Made by a program: the position numbers and the translations under genes
Assembly (NCBI RefSeq): GCF_900112025.1
Contig: NZ_FOKL01000007.1
Location: forward strand, 186,001 to 250,000
Direction of reading: 5' to 3'
Source of the DNA: Janthinobacterium sp. 344
Lineage (GTDB): Bacteria > Pseudomonadota > Gammaproteobacteria > Burkholderiales > Burkholderiaceae_D
DNA length: 64,000 nucleotides
Notes under the pieces: generated by a model
What the model saw: only the letters and a program-made list of their open reading frames with translations
What the model was told of the DNA's origin: nothing
Database searches by the model: none
Part shown: one piece after another, positions 55,150 through 64,000 of the stretch
Position numbering within the stretch: the first letter of the stretch is position 1
Layout: the number at the start of each line of letters is the position of its first letter

Positions 55150-55965
55150 ATGAATACAGTCAATACACCGGGCACGGCCCTCGTCACCGGCGCCTCCTCG
55201 GGCCTGGGCGCCATCTATGCGGACCGCCTGGCCAGCCGCGGCTTTGATCTGATTTTGGTGGCGCGCAGGGTGGAGCGCCTGGGCGTGCTGGCCAAGTCGC
55301 TGGCGGAAAAATACGGCGTGGCCGTGCGCGCCATGGCGGCGGATCTGTCCGCGCCGGCCGACCTGCAGCGCGTGGCCACGGAGCTGGCCACCAATTCCGC
55401 CATCACCATGCTGGTGAATAACGCGGGCGCCTCGACCCTGGCGCCCGTGCTCGATACGTCCGCGGAGAAGATCGCCACGATGGACAAGGTGAATGTGACG
55501 GCGCTGGCCGAGTTGAGCTACGCCGTGCTGCCGCGCTTCAAGCAGCGCAACGGGGGCACCATCATCAATATCGGCTCCGTGCTGTCCTTCCACATCCTGC
55601 CCGTCAGCACGGTCTACAGCGCCACCAAGGGCTATGTGATGAACTTCACGCGCGGCTTGCAGCAGGAACTGGCCGGCACGGGCATCGTGGTGCAGCTGGT
55701 GCTGCCCGCATCGACGGCGACGGAAATCTGGGAATTGAGCGGCGTGCCGCTGTCGCAGCTGGACCAGGCCACCATCATGCGCGCGGAAGACTGCGTCGAT
55801 GCGGCGCTGGCAGGCCTGGACCAGGGAGAACTGGTGACCTTGCCCTCCGTGGAGGACAAGGAGCTCTGGGAGCGCTTCGACGCGGCGCGCCTGGCGCTGT
55901 TCGCGGGCGCGATGCGTGGCAAGCCGGCATCGCGCTACGGCGTCAGCGCCAGCGCCAGCGTTTAA
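55150..55965 (+). CDS. Short-chain dehydrogenase/reductase
   Basis: The 271-residue protein has the SDR cofactor motif TGASSGLG at residues 14-21, NNAGAS, the catalytic Ser region IGSVLS and YSATKGY (catalytic Tyr-X3-Lys). The substrate is unknown. AAAGGAA lies before the ATG at 55150. Divergent from the TetR gene, which probably represses it. Its last 4 bases overlap the stop of the convergent sulfhydrylase gene. Confidence 0.93.
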   Translation: MNTVNTPGTALVTGASSGLGAIYADRLASRGFDLILVARRVERLGVLAKSLAEKYGVAVRAMAADLSAPADLQRVATELATNSAITMLVNNAGASTLAPVLDTSAEKIATMDKVNVTALAELSYAVLPRFKQRNGGTIINIGSVLSFHILPVSTVYSATKGYVMNFTRGLQQELAGTGIVVQLVLPASTATEIWELSGVPLSQLDQATIMRAEDCVDAALAGLDQGELVTLPSVEDKELWERFDAARLALFAGAMRGKPASRYGVSASASV

Positions 55966-57248
55966 GCGGCATTGAGCGCCTGTTCCAGGTCTTCGCGCAG
56001 GTCGTCGATATGCTCGATGCCGACGGACAGGCGCAGCATGTCTTCGGACACGCCCGCCTTGGCCAGTTCCTCGGGATTGAGCTGGCGGTGCGTGGTGGAC
56101 GCCGGGTGCGTGGCCAGCGACTTGGCGTCGCCGATGTTGACCAGGCGCGTAAACAGCTGCAGGGCGTCGAGCACGCGCGCGCCGGCCGCGCGCGGATCTT
56201 CGCCTGTGGCCAGCTTCAGGCCGAAGGACAAGATGCCCGAGGCGCGGCCACCCATGTATTTTTTGACCAGCGCGTAATCAGGGTGGTCTTCCAGGCCCGC
56301 GTAGTTGACCCACGCGACCTTCGGATGGTTTTTCAGGTGTTTGGCCAGGGCCAGCGTGTTGTCGCAGATGCGGTCCATGCGCAGGGCCAGGGTCTCGATG
56401 CCCTGGATCAGCTGGAAGGCGGAGAGCGGAGAAATGGCCGCGCCCATGTTGCGCAGCGGGACGACGCGCGCGCGGCCGATGAAGGCGGCGGGGCCGAACG
56501 CTTCCGTGTAGACCACGCCGTGGTAGGACACGTCCGGCTCGTTCAGGCGCTTGAAGCGCTCCTTGTGTTCTGCCCACGGGAATGTGCCGCTGTCGACGAT
56601 GGCGCCGCCCACGGTGGTGCCGTGGCCGCCCAGGTACTTGGTCAGCGAGTGGACCACGATGTCGGCGCCATGCTCGATGGGGCGGAACAGGTAGGGACTG
56701 GGCACCGTGTTATCGACGATCAGCGGGATGCCGTGCGCGTGCGCGATCTCGGCCAGCTTGGCCACGTCCGTCACATTGCCCAGCGGGTTGCCGATCGATT
56801 CGCAGAAGATGGCCTTGGTGCGCGCGTCGATCAGGGCGGCGAAGGTCTCGGGCTGGCGCGCGTCGGCGAAGCGCACCTCGATGCCGATCTGCGGCAGGGT
56901 GTGGGCAAACAGGTTGTAGGTGCCGCCATACAGCTGGCTGGCGGAGATGAAATTGTCGCCCGCTTCGGCGATGGTCTGGATCGCGTAGGTGATGGCCGCC
57001 ATGCCCGACGCCACGGCCAGCGCGGCCACGCCGCCTTCCAGCGCCGCGACGCGCTTTTCCAGCACGTCCTGCGTGGGATTCATGATGCGCGTGTAGATAT
57101 TCCCGGCGACCTTCAGGTCGAACAGGTCGGCGCCATGCTGGGCGTTGTCGAAGGCATACGCCACCGTCTGGTAGATGGGGACGGCGGCGGCCTTGGTGGT
57201 GGGGTCGGGGGTGTAGCCGGCATGCACGGCCAGGGTTTCGATTCTCAT
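55962..57248 (-). CDS. O-acetylhomoserine sulfhydrylase / Cys-Met metabolism PLP enzyme
   Basis: The 428-residue PLP enzyme starts with MRIETLAVHAGYTPDPTTKAAAVPIYQTVAYAF. It has the PLP lysine in VHSLTKYLGGHGTTVGG, the ETLALRMDRICDNTLALAKHL segment and a C-terminal THRQLNPEELAKAGV. Length and motifs fit MetY-type O-acetylhomoserine aminocarboxypropyltransferase, which makes homocysteine with sulfide. Cystathionine gamma-synthase relatives are shorter. The GGAGACC site lies just before the ATG. It stands alone. Confidence 0.93.
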   Translation of the reverse strand: MRIETLAVHAGYTPDPTTKAAAVPIYQTVAYAFDNAQHGADLFDLKVAGNIYTRIMNPTQDVLEKRVAALEGGVAALAVASGMAAITYAIQTIAEAGDNFISASQLYGGTYNLFAHTLPQIGIEVRFADARQPETFAALIDARTKAIFCESIGNPLGNVTDVAKLAEIAHAHGIPLIVDNTVPSPYLFRPIEHGADIVVHSLTKYLGGHGTTVGGAIVDSGTFPWAEHKERFKRLNEPDVSYHGVVYTEAFGPAAFIGRARVVPLRNMGAAISPLSAFQLIQGIETLALRMDRICDNTLALAKHLKNHPKVAWVNYAGLEDHPDYALVKKYMGGRASGILSFGLKLATGEDPRAAGARVLDALQLFTRLVNIGDAKSLATHPASTTHRQLNPEELAKAGVSEDMLRLSVGIEHIDDLREDLEQALNAA

Positions 57249-57342
57249 GTGGTCTCCGGTGTCAGTGATATGCGGTGGTGAAATCCGCAGTCATTGTGCC
57301 ATGCGACCGTTAGCTGCTTGCTACGCTTGATAGAATATTAAG

Positions 57343-58254
57343 TTATAAGCTAGTGCATGCCTGGTATAAGCCGTGCAGCTCTTCCCGATTGATGAAGCGT
57401 TCATGCGTGCCGGGGCTGGCGCAGGCGAAGGCGCCCGCGATGGCGCCGCGGCGCATGGCGTCATCCAGCGGCATGCCACCCAGCCAGGCGTGCAAAAAGG
57501 CGGCGACGAACGCGTCGCCCGCGCCATTCGTGTCCACCACGGGCAATTTCAAGCCTGCCGTCGGCGTGTGGCGCACTTCGCCGCTGCCCCGTTCCAGCAG
57601 GTAGGCGCCGTGCGCGCCCGCCATGGCGATCACGGCCTGCGCGCGGCCTTCGGCGACGATCGCGCGCATGACGGACTCCCGGCGTTCGCCCAGCGCAGCC
57701 GTGCTGAGGAAGACCAGGTCGGCGCGCAGCGCGAACGGCCTGTGGTGCGGGTTGACGCCATCCCAGTCGTGCAAGTCGGTCGACACCGTCGTGCCGCACG
57801 TCTGTGCATCGTCAAACAGTTCGGCCACCCAGCCCATGATGGAAAAGTGCGCGTGGCGCGCCGGGCCCAGGTAGGGCAGATAAAAGGCGGCGGGCATGCG
57901 CACGTCTTCCGGGTGGCGGCCGTCGTACAGCGACAGCCGGCGTCCCTGCGGGTCGACCAGGTTGACGCTGCGCCGCGTGCCGGAGGGCTCCACCAGATGC
58001 GAAAAATCGAGCCTGGCATCTTTATAGCGCTGCAGGATGGCCGCCCCTTGCGCATCGTCGCCGATGAAATCGATGAACTTGCAGCGCAGGCCCAGCGCGT
58101 GGCAGCCGAGGGCCACGCCATTGCCCGTGTGCGCCACGTAGTCGCGGATGGGCGGCACGTGCACGGAATCGGCCACGGGCAATTGCCGGTCGGGGACGCG
58201 CACGATGGTGTCGATGCCGGCGCCGCCAACCACTAGAATGTCATAGGTACTCAT
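57343..58254 (-). CDS. PfkB-family carbohydrate kinase
   Basis: The 303-residue ribokinase-like protein has the PfkB start VVGGAGIDTIVRVPD, GNGVALGCHALGL, and the phosphate-binding catalytic motif DTNGAGDAFVAAF with Asp as base. Substrate unknown. Its ATG overlaps the amylase gene's stop by 4 bases (58251-58254), so it is the last gene of the maltodextrin operon and may phosphorylate a sugar from it. Canonical maltose metabolism does not need this kinase, which makes the link unusual. Confidence 0.9.
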   Translation of the reverse strand: MSTYDILVVGGAGIDTIVRVPDRQLPVADSVHVPPIRDYVAHTGNGVALGCHALGLRCKFIDFIGDDAQGAAILQRYKDARLDFSHLVEPSGTRRSVNLVDPQGRRLSLYDGRHPEDVRMPAAFYLPYLGPARHAHFSIMGWVAELFDDAQTCGTTVSTDLHDWDGVNPHHRPFALRADLVFLSTAALGERRESVMRAIVAEGRAQAVIAMAGAHGAYLLERGSGEVRHTPTAGLKLPVVDTNGAGDAFVAAFLHAWLGGMPLDDAMRRGAIAGAFACASPGTHERFINREELHGLYQACTSL

Positions 58255-59891
58255 GGTGCCGCCTTTTCTAACAGGACGGTGCCGGCCGCATTCACCGCGA
58301 CGGCACCATCTTTGATTAAGTATGTCTGGTTCGTGTAGGCGTCGCGCAGCAGGGCGCCATCGGCGAACACGCCGCGCACCTTCAATGTGATGGCGCCCTG
58401 CGCCTCGGGCACGGCGATGATGGCGTCATCGGGCGTCACGCGCGCGAACGCATACGGCGTTTCATCGATCAGGCGATGCTCGCCGCGCGCCAGGGCAGGG
58501 TGGCGCAAGCGGAACTGGCCCAGCTTGCGCGCATGCGCGAGGGTGGCTGCATCGAGCGTGCTCCAGTTCATGTCGGAGCGGGTGGCCTGCTGTTCGTCGC
58601 CGATGGGCGCCGCGCCGGGCTGGCGCGCGCTTTCATCGCCATAGAACAGCTGCACGCCGCCCGGCGCCAGCAGCAGGGCGCTCAAGCCGTGTTTCAACTG
58701 ATCGCGCGGGAACAGGCTGGTGTCGTGCGAGGAGATGTACGACAGGATATCGTGGCGGGGCGCATTGCCCAGGCGCTTGCCCAGCAGTCCCGCATACTGG
58801 CGGTACACGCCATCGAGGCTTTTCCAGCCGCCGCCCGCGCGGTGCTGGAAATCGAAATTGATCATCGAGTCGAAGCCCGCGTCATGCCAGCTGCTGCGCT
58901 CGGGGCCATGGCCCCACGCCTCGCCCGTCATCCAGAACGGCGCATCGTCGATTTTCTGTTCGGGATGGCGCGTCTTCCAGTCGGCCAGGGCCTCGGTGGC
59001 GGCCGCGCGCAGGGCCAGCCAGCTGGCCGGCTCCACGTGCTTGACGGTGTCGGCCCTGAAACCGTCGACGCCGAATTCGCGCACCCAGTCGGCCAGCCAG
59101 TGGACCAGGTAGCCGCGCACGCTGGTATCGGGCAGGGCCACGGCGCGCGTGTCGGGCTTGCGCTGCAGGAGGGGCGGCAAGCCCACGGCCTTGCCGCTTT
59201 CCGTGCGGAAGTCGGGCAGGTAGGCCAGCTGCATGGTGAAATCAGTCTCGCCTCCATCGGGATAGCCGGGCAGGCCCGCGCGCACCCAGTCCGGGCCCCA
59301 CCACTGCTTGAATGCGAAGTTGTTGTAGTCGATGAAGCTGTGGTAGTCGCGCAGGCCCGCCTGCTCGTGGCCCGGCCACAGCACGGGCACCTTGTACTCG
59401 GCCAGGGTGCGCAGGTCCGCGTAGGCGGGATGGTTCAGCACCACGTCGAACAGCACGCGGATGCCTTGCGCGTGGGCCGTGTCGACCATCTCGCGCAATT
59501 CCTCGCGCGTGCCCATGCTGGCGTCCATGGTGGTGTAGTCGAGCGCCCAGTAGCCGTGATAGGCGTAGTGCCGGAATTGCTGCTTGCCGCCCACCACCCA
59601 GCCGTGGATCTGCTCGTACGGCGCCGTGATCCACAGGGCGTTGACGCCCAGCGCCTTGAAATAGCCGGCCTTGAGCTGCTGCGTGAGGCCGGCGATGTCG
59701 CCGCCGTGAAAGCTGCCGACATCGCCGCCTTCCGGGTCGGCGGCGCGGCCATAGGAATGGTCGTTGCCGGGATTGCCGTTGGCGAAGCGATCCGTCACGG
59801 CGAAGTAGACGATGGGGTTGTCCGCAAAGCTGCCTGTCTGCGCCGGGGCGCAGAAGAGCAGGGCGGCCAGCGTGGTCAGGGTGCGCCGCAT
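58251..59891 (-). CDS. Exported GH13 alpha-amylase
   Basis: The 546-residue protein has a signal peptide (MRRTLTTLAALLFCAPAQTGSFA) and the GH13 regions: VLFDVVLNH (region I), GVDGFRADTVKHV with the nucleophile Asp (region II), the acid Glu in GEAWGHG (region III), and ISSHDTSLF (region IV). It begins VYFAVTDRFANGNPGND, as in cyclodextrin/maltodextrin-active amylases. It would cut starch or maltodextrin outside the inner membrane for MalEFGK uptake. It follows the malG-like gene by 2 bases and overlaps the kinase gene. Confidence 0.93.
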   Translation of the reverse strand: MRRTLTTLAALLFCAPAQTGSFADNPIVYFAVTDRFANGNPGNDHSYGRAADPEGGDVGSFHGGDIAGLTQQLKAGYFKALGVNALWITAPYEQIHGWVVGGKQQFRHYAYHGYWALDYTTMDASMGTREELREMVDTAHAQGIRVLFDVVLNHPAYADLRTLAEYKVPVLWPGHEQAGLRDYHSFIDYNNFAFKQWWGPDWVRAGLPGYPDGGETDFTMQLAYLPDFRTESGKAVGLPPLLQRKPDTRAVALPDTSVRGYLVHWLADWVREFGVDGFRADTVKHVEPASWLALRAAATEALADWKTRHPEQKIDDAPFWMTGEAWGHGPERSSWHDAGFDSMINFDFQHRAGGGWKSLDGVYRQYAGLLGKRLGNAPRHDILSYISSHDTSLFPRDQLKHGLSALLLAPGGVQLFYGDESARQPGAAPIGDEQQATRSDMNWSTLDAATLAHARKLGQFRLRHPALARGEHRLIDETPYAFARVTPDDAIIAVPEAQGAITLKVRGVFADGALLRDAYTNQTYLIKDGAVAVNAAGTVLLEKAAP

Positions 59892-59893
59892 GG

Positions 59894-60784
59894 TCAGCCT
59901 TTCACGCCGCCGGCCGTGAGGCCGGAGATCATCCATTTTTGCGCCAGCAGGAACACGGCCGTGATGGGCAGACCGGACAAAATGGCCGCCGCGGCGAAGT
60001 CGCCCCACAGGTATTTTTGCTCGTACAGGAACAGCTTGGAGCCGACGGCCAGGGTCAGGTTGTTCTGCTCGTGCAGCAGCACGGAGGCGATCGGGTATTC
60101 GATGATGGCGCCGATGAAGGACAGCAGGAACACCACCATCAGGATGGGTACCGTCATCGGCAGCAGCACGTAGACGAAGGCTTGCCACTGCGTGGCGCCG
60201 TCCACCTTGGCCGCTTCCTCGATTTCCACGGGGATGGTTTGGTAGTAGCCCTTGATGGTCCAGATATGCAGGGCGATGCCGCCCGTGTAGGCGAGCACCA
60301 GACTGCCGTGGTGGTCGATGCCCAGCCATGGCACGTAGCTGCCCAGCACGTCGAAGATGGCGTAGATGGCCACCAGGGCCAGCACGGCGGGGAACATCTG
60401 CAGCAGCATCAGCGCCGACAGCGTCTGCGACTTGAAGCGGAACTGCATGCGCGCGAACGCATACGCGCAGGTGGTCGACAGCAGCACGGTGACGGTGGCG
60501 CTCATGCTGGCCACCTTGATGGAGTTCCACAGCCACAGCAGCACGGGGAAGTCCGGCTCGACCAGGGCGCCATTGGGCGCCTGGTAGGACATGCCCAGCG
60601 CCAGGCGCCAGTGTTCGAAGCTGATCTCGGGCGGGATCAGGCTGCCCGAGGCGAAGTTGCCGGGCCTGAGTGAAATCGACAGGATCATCAGGAAGGGGAA
60701 CATCACCAGCGCGATCAGCGCGATCACGGCGACGTGGGCCGCCAGGATGCGCCAGCGGTTGGAGCGGTCGACAACGATAGCCAT
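59894..60784 (-). CDS. malG: Maltose/maltodextrin ABC permease MalG-like
   Basis: The 296-residue protein has six predicted membrane helices and the EAA cytoplasmic loop ([25 protein letters not shown]) that docks to MalK. The periplasmic loop is short, as for MalG. The start is at 60784, 10 bases after the malF-like gene. It precedes the amylase gene by 2 bases in the leftward operon. Confidence 0.93.
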   Translation of the reverse strand: MAIVVDRSNRWRILAAHVAVIALIALVMFPFLMILSISLRPGNFASGSLIPPEISFEHWRLALGMSYQAPNGALVEPDFPVLLWLWNSIKVASMSATVTVLLSTTCAYAFARMQFRFKSQTLSALMLLQMFPAVLALVAIYAIFDVLGSYVPWLGIDHHGSLVLAYTGGIALHIWTIKGYYQTIPVEIEEAAKVDGATQWQAFVYVLLPMTVPILMVVFLLSFIGAIIEYPIASVLLHEQNNLTLAVGSKLFLYEQKYLWGDFAAAAILSGLPITAVFLLAQKWMISGLTAGGVKG

Positions 60785-60794
60785 ATGCTGTCCT

Positions 60795-62306
60795 TTAAGC
60801 TTTGTTCATGCGCGTCAGGCGCATGTTGACCAGCGAAATCGCGGCCACGAGGAAGAAGATCAGGGTCGAGATGGCGGCGGCCAGGCCAAAGTTCTGGCCG
60901 GAATCCTCGAACGCGATGCGGTAGGTGTAGGACACGAGCAAATCCGTCGTGCCGGCCGGTAAGGTCGTGTCGAGGAAATCGGGACGTCCGCCCGTGAGCA
61001 AGCTGATCAGCACGAAATTATTGAAATTAAAGCCCAGGCTGGCCACCATCAGCGGCGTCAGCGGCTTGATGATCAGGGGCAGGGTGATCTTGAAAAAATT
61101 CGTCAGCGGTCCCGCGCCGGCCAGGGCCGACGCTTCGTACAGGTCGGCCGGGATCGCCTTGATCAGGCCCATGCACACCACCATCATGTAGGGGTAGCCG
61201 AGCCAGGTATTGACGATCAGGATCATCGCCTTGGCCAGGGTGGTGTCCGAGAACCAGGCGGGCTTGATGCCGAACAGGGCATCGAGCACCAGGTTGATCT
61301 CGCCAAAGTTATTGTTGAACAGCCCCTTGAAGACCAGGATGGAGATGAAGCCGGGCACGGCGTACGGCAGGAACAGCAGGGTGCGGTACAGGCCGCGGAA
61401 GCGCAGCGCATCCCAGTTCAAGAGCACGGCCAGCACCATGCCCAGGCCCGTCGTGGTGGCCACGCTGATCAGGGCGAAGACGATGGTCCAGACGAAAATG
61501 CGCAGGAAAGGGCCGCGGAACGCTTCATCGGAGAAGATTTTGACGAAGTTGGCGAAGCCGACGTTGACCTTGAAGCCCGGTTCCAGTTTCGTGCCGTCCG
61601 GCATTTCATAAAAGCCCGTCTTGAAGTTCGGCGTGACCAGTTCGCCCGTGGCGACTTTTTTCAGGGTCTTGTCGGGCAATTGCTTGTAGACATGCGCAAC
61701 GGGGCCGAATTCGCGCAAGCCCACCATGCGCAGCTCGATCTTGTTCGGCAGAACGAGCGTCAGCAGCTTCAAATCCTTTTGCAGGGCGATGATGTCCTTG
61801 ATGGGCAGCGGCGGGGCCAGCACGGGCGCCTGCACGGGGTCGGCCGGCGCCACGTCCACGCTCAGGGGCACGGCGCGTTTCAGGGCCAGCGGCTCGGTCA
61901 GCAGCACTTCGCCCGTGTCCGGGCTTTCCAGGCGCAAACGGTATTCCTTGTTGTCGGGATGCACGGTCAGCGCATAGCCCGTGCTTTCCACGCGCTGCGT
62001 TTCATCCAGCAGGTATTGCGTGGCCCGCTCGTAGGTGAGCAGATTGCGCGAGCTGAAATTGGTAAAGCCGATCGACACCGTGTACACCATCGGCAGCAGC
62101 ACGAAGACGATGACCGCCGTGATGCCGGGAAACAGATAGCGGTAGGCATAGGCGCGCGGCGACGTGAAGACAAACGTCGTCAGGGTCAGCAAGCCGAGGA
62201 AAACGGCGGCCAGCATGGTCTGGCCGGAAATGTACAACATGAAGAGCAGATACAGACCCAGCGCCATGCTGATGGTCAATACCGTAGGGCCGATAAACTT
62301 GCGCAC
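60795..62306 (-). CDS. malF: Maltose/maltodextrin ABC permease MalF-like
   Basis: The 503-residue protein has two N-terminal helices, an unusually large periplasmic domain (about residues 85-270), and a C-terminal six-helix core. The EAA loop is [24 protein letters not shown] large P2 domain is the MalF hallmark. It pairs with MalG. Repeat copy F lies between it and malE upstream. Confidence 0.94.
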   Translation of the reverse strand: MRKFIGPTVLTISMALGLYLLFMLYISGQTMLAAVFLGLLTLTTFVFTSPRAYAYRYLFPGITAVIVFVLLPMVYTVSIGFTNFSSRNLLTYERATQYLLDETQRVESTGYALTVHPDNKEYRLRLESPDTGEVLLTEPLALKRAVPLSVDVAPADPVQAPVLAPPLPIKDIIALQKDLKLLTLVLPNKIELRMVGLREFGPVAHVYKQLPDKTLKKVATGELVTPNFKTGFYEMPDGTKLEPGFKVNVGFANFVKIFSDEAFRGPFLRIFVWTIVFALISVATTTGLGMVLAVLLNWDALRFRGLYRTLLFLPYAVPGFISILVFKGLFNNNFGEINLVLDALFGIKPAWFSDTTLAKAMILIVNTWLGYPYMMVVCMGLIKAIPADLYEASALAGAGPLTNFFKITLPLIIKPLTPLMVASLGFNFNNFVLISLLTGGRPDFLDTTLPAGTTDLLVSYTYRIAFEDSGQNFGLAAAISTLIFFLVAAISLVNMRLTRMNKA

Positions 62307-62343
62307 GATGGGATACCTGTGAAGATGAACGCAGCAGAATGCC

Positions 62344-62370
62344 GGGGTCAGACCCGCCGGGTCTGACCCC
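62344..62370. repeat. Dispersed palindrome, copy F
   Basis: The 27-base palindrome has arms GGGGTCAGACCCG and its complement, with the tail AGATTTTTGCCTGGGGTGAGGG like copy E. It lies between malE and malF inside the operon. Confidence 0.9.
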
Positions 62371-62401
62371 AGATTTTTGCCTGGGGTGAGGGATACCTAC
62401 A

Positions 62402-63622
62402 TTAATTCGCCGTCGTAATCCGCTTCGCCGCCGCATCGAGGCCATCCTTGGTCGTCTGGCGGCCTTGCGTGATGTTTTCCAGCGCCGATTGCATCGACGA
62501 CCAGAAGCGGCCCATTTCCGGATTGTTCGGCATCGGACGGCCCGCTTGCGCGCTTTCCATCGTGGCCTGGATGTTCGGGTTGGCTTTCAATTCCGCGAAC
62601 AGCACCTTGTTCGCTGGCGTGCCCAGCGGGACGTCGGCATTGATGGTTTTCAGGCCGTTGATCTGCAGCATCTGGTTTTCCAGGAATTCCGTCGCCAGGT
62701 CCTTGTTCGGGCTGGCCTTGGAAATCATCGCGCCCAGCACGCCCACGAATGGCGTGGCCGTCTTGCCGGCCACGGTCGGGATCGTCGCCACGCCGAAATT
62801 GATCTTCGACTTGCGCGCGTTGTCCCACGACCATGGGCCATTGATCATCATGGCGATCTTGCCCTGATTAAAGCCCGCTTCCATCTCCGCGTAACCGGCA
62901 CCCTTCGGCATGGCGCCGCTGTTGATCAGGGTCATCAGCGCATTCACGCCCGCTTGCGAACCGGCATTGTTGACGCCCGTCTTGGCCGCATCGTAGCGGC
63001 CATCGGCCTTGACTTCAAACGGGAAGCCGCCGCCCGCGCCCAGCAATGGCCACGTGAAATAGGTGTTCGTGTAATCCCACAGGATGGCCTTCTTGCCCTG
63101 GCTAGACAGCTTCTTGTCCAGCGCGGCGATTTCCTCGAAGGTTTTTGGCGGGGTCGGCACCAGGTCCTTGTTGTAGACGAGGGCGACGGCTTCGATGGAC
63201 ATCGGATAGCCCCAGGTCTTGCCACCGACCGTGAAGGCGTTCCACGCCAGCGGCAGGATGGCGGCGCGCGCTTCCTTGCTTGGCGTCAGTGGCTGCAGCA
63301 AGCCCGCGTCGATCCAGGTGCCGATGCGGTCATGCGGCCAGATCCAGATGTCCGGGCCCTTGCCGGCGGCGGCCGCCTGCTGGAATTTGTTCGGCGCATC
63401 TTCCGGATGCTCGACGACGACCTTGACGCCCGTCTTCTTGGTGAATTCCTCGCCGACCTTGGCCAGGCCCTTGTAGCCCTTGTCGCCATTGATCCAGATC
63501 AGCAGGGTACCTGCTTCGGCCGCGTTGGCCATGCTGACGGCGGCCAGGTTGCCGATGCCGGCCAGGGCGGCGGCGATCAGGGTGGTTTTGATGAAGCTGC
63601 GTTTCGCTTGGGTGTAGGACAT
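62402..63622 (-). CDS. malE: Maltose/maltodextrin-binding protein MalE-like
   Basis: The 406-residue periplasmic binding protein has a signal peptide ([34 protein letters not shown], cleaved near ANA-AE). The mature start is [28 protein letters not shown], very like E. coli MalE ([19 protein letters not shown]). Later motifs include [26 protein letters not shown] and [18 protein letters not shown] lies before the ATG. A hairpin between malK and malE may raise its message level. Confidence 0.96.
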   Translation of the reverse strand: MSYTQAKRSFIKTTLIAAALAGIGNLAAVSMANAAEAGTLLIWINGDKGYKGLAKVGEEFTKKTGVKVVVEHPEDAPNKFQQAAAAGKGPDIWIWPHDRIGTWIDAGLLQPLTPSKEARAAILPLAWNAFTVGGKTWGYPMSIEAVALVYNKDLVPTPPKTFEEIAALDKKLSSQGKKAILWDYTNTYFTWPLLGAGGGFPFEVKADGRYDAAKTGVNNAGSQAGVNALMTLINSGAMPKGAGYAEMEAGFNQGKIAMMINGPWSWDNARKSKINFGVATIPTVAGKTATPFVGVLGAMISKASPNKDLATEFLENQMLQINGLKTINADVPLGTPANKVLFAELKANPNIQATMESAQAGRPMPNNPEMGRFWSSMQSALENITQGRQTTKDGLDAAAKRITTAN

Positions 63623-63688
63623 GTCGATCTCCAGTATCTTTTTTTATGCTAAGTTTATGTTGAGTATCAAGGCTGAAACATGCAACCA

Positions 63689-63716
63689 GGCCAGGCGGCG
63701 CCTGTAGCGCCTGGCC
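63689..63716. other. Intercistronic hairpin between malK and malE
   Basis: A perfect 9-bp stem GGCCAGGCG/CGCCTGGCC with a 10-base loop lies in the 109 bases between malK and malE. There is no T run, so it more likely partly terminates or stabilises processed message than ends the operon. Confidence 0.5.
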
Positions 63717-63731
63717 CCTAAAGCTGGTAGA

Positions 63732-64000
63732 TCAGGTGCGGGTCTGGCCGTGCTCGTCGAACACATGGACGCGCGAAGGCGCCACGTGCAGCGCCACGGA
63801 CTGGCCAATCGCCCAGTCCGATTCGGCATCGGCGCGCACCACCAGCGGCTCGTCGCCGCCCGGCACCTGTACGTACAGATAGCTGATGTCGCCCAGTTTC
63901 TCGACTGCCTGGACGGTGGCCGTGATGGCGGCAGTGGCGCCGGGCGCGCACGCCTGCACGTGTTCAGGGCGCGCGCCGACGGTCACTTGCGTGCCGCTGG
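63732..64000 (-). CDS. malK: Maltose/maltodextrin ABC ATPase MalK, C-terminal part (partial)
   Basis: The minus strand is open from the window edge to a stop at 63732. The visible 89 residues (SGTQVTVGARPEHVQ...LGDISYLYVQVPGGDEPLVVRADAESDWAIGQSVALHVAPSRVHVFDEHG) are the TOBE regulatory domain that ends MalK/UgpC-type ATPases. The ATP-binding part lies to the right of the window. It is the upstream-most visible gene of the leftward operon malK-E-F-G-amylase-kinase. Confidence 0.85.
   Translation of the reverse strand, partial: SGTQVTVGARPEHVQACAPGATAAITATVQAVEKLGDISYLYVQVPGGDEPLVVRADAESDWAIGQSVALHVAPSRVHVFDEHGQTRT

Overview
The window is about 64 kb of GC-rich chromosomal DNA. The order cysS, DNA-glycosylase, accA, tilS, lysC, tRNA-Ser is typical of Burkholderiales. 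Together with the mix of anaerobic, metal and surface-protein genes it suggests an Oxalobacteraceae (Janthinobacterium-like) betaproteobacterium. The taxon is inferred from gene content and style; no search was run.

Layout. 1-770 (minus): start of a large Gly/Thr-repeat surface protein, cut by the window edge, followed by an AT-rich gene-free region and a transposase remnant. 1.9-4.3 kb (minus): a YtrA/GntR-controlled ABC operon with its own operator and a coupled leader ORF. 4.3-7.1 kb (minus): DUF72, lpxH and two cyclophilins. 7.4-13.8 kb (plus): the housekeeping block from cysS to tRNA-Ser(GCU). 14-21 kb (plus): a chemoreceptor, a Fur-box DUF2325 gene, an Lgt-like/TlpA fusion, the dmeRF metal-efflux pair, a PhnA-type zinc-ribbon protein and an RlmN/Cfr paralogue. 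21-24 kb: small unknowns, a TrpF-like protein, a LysR regulator and a 32-residue membrane peptide. 24-28.6 kb (minus): an Sfp-like phosphopantetheinyl transferase beside a 1351-aa poly-amino-acid-synthetase-like NRPS with A-PCP-membrane architecture. 28.7-34.7 kb: an anaerobic block holding a class III ribonucleotide reductase, whose glycyl-radical segment is a separate 66-aa ORF, and ubiUVT for oxygen-independent ubiquinone synthesis. 36.3-41.5 kb (plus): two AspT-like antiporters plus aspartate 4-decarboxylase. 41.6-46.4 kb (plus): TolC, HlyD and two ABC-2 permeases with no ATPase.

46.5-54.4 kb (plus) is the least explained region. It has a MoxR-type AAA+ ATPase, two unknown proteins, a protein joining an HEXXH metallopeptidase-like domain to a vWA domain, another unknown, a PaaK-like AMP-ligase and a NadR-like NMN adenylyltransferase/ribosylnicotinamide kinase. 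Most junctions are 4-bp stop/start overlaps. 54.4-57.3 kb: a TetR/SDR divergent pair over a palindrome-rich promoter, then an O-acetylhomoserine sulfhydrylase-type enzyme. 57.3-64 kb (minus): a maltose/maltodextrin operon malK-E-F-G, alpha-amylase, PfkB-type kinase, with malK cut by the right edge.

Six copies of an intergenic palindrome (GGGGTCAGACC ... GGTCTGACCCC) are scattered through the window. One of them supplies the last codons and the stop of the phosphopantetheinyl transferase gene.
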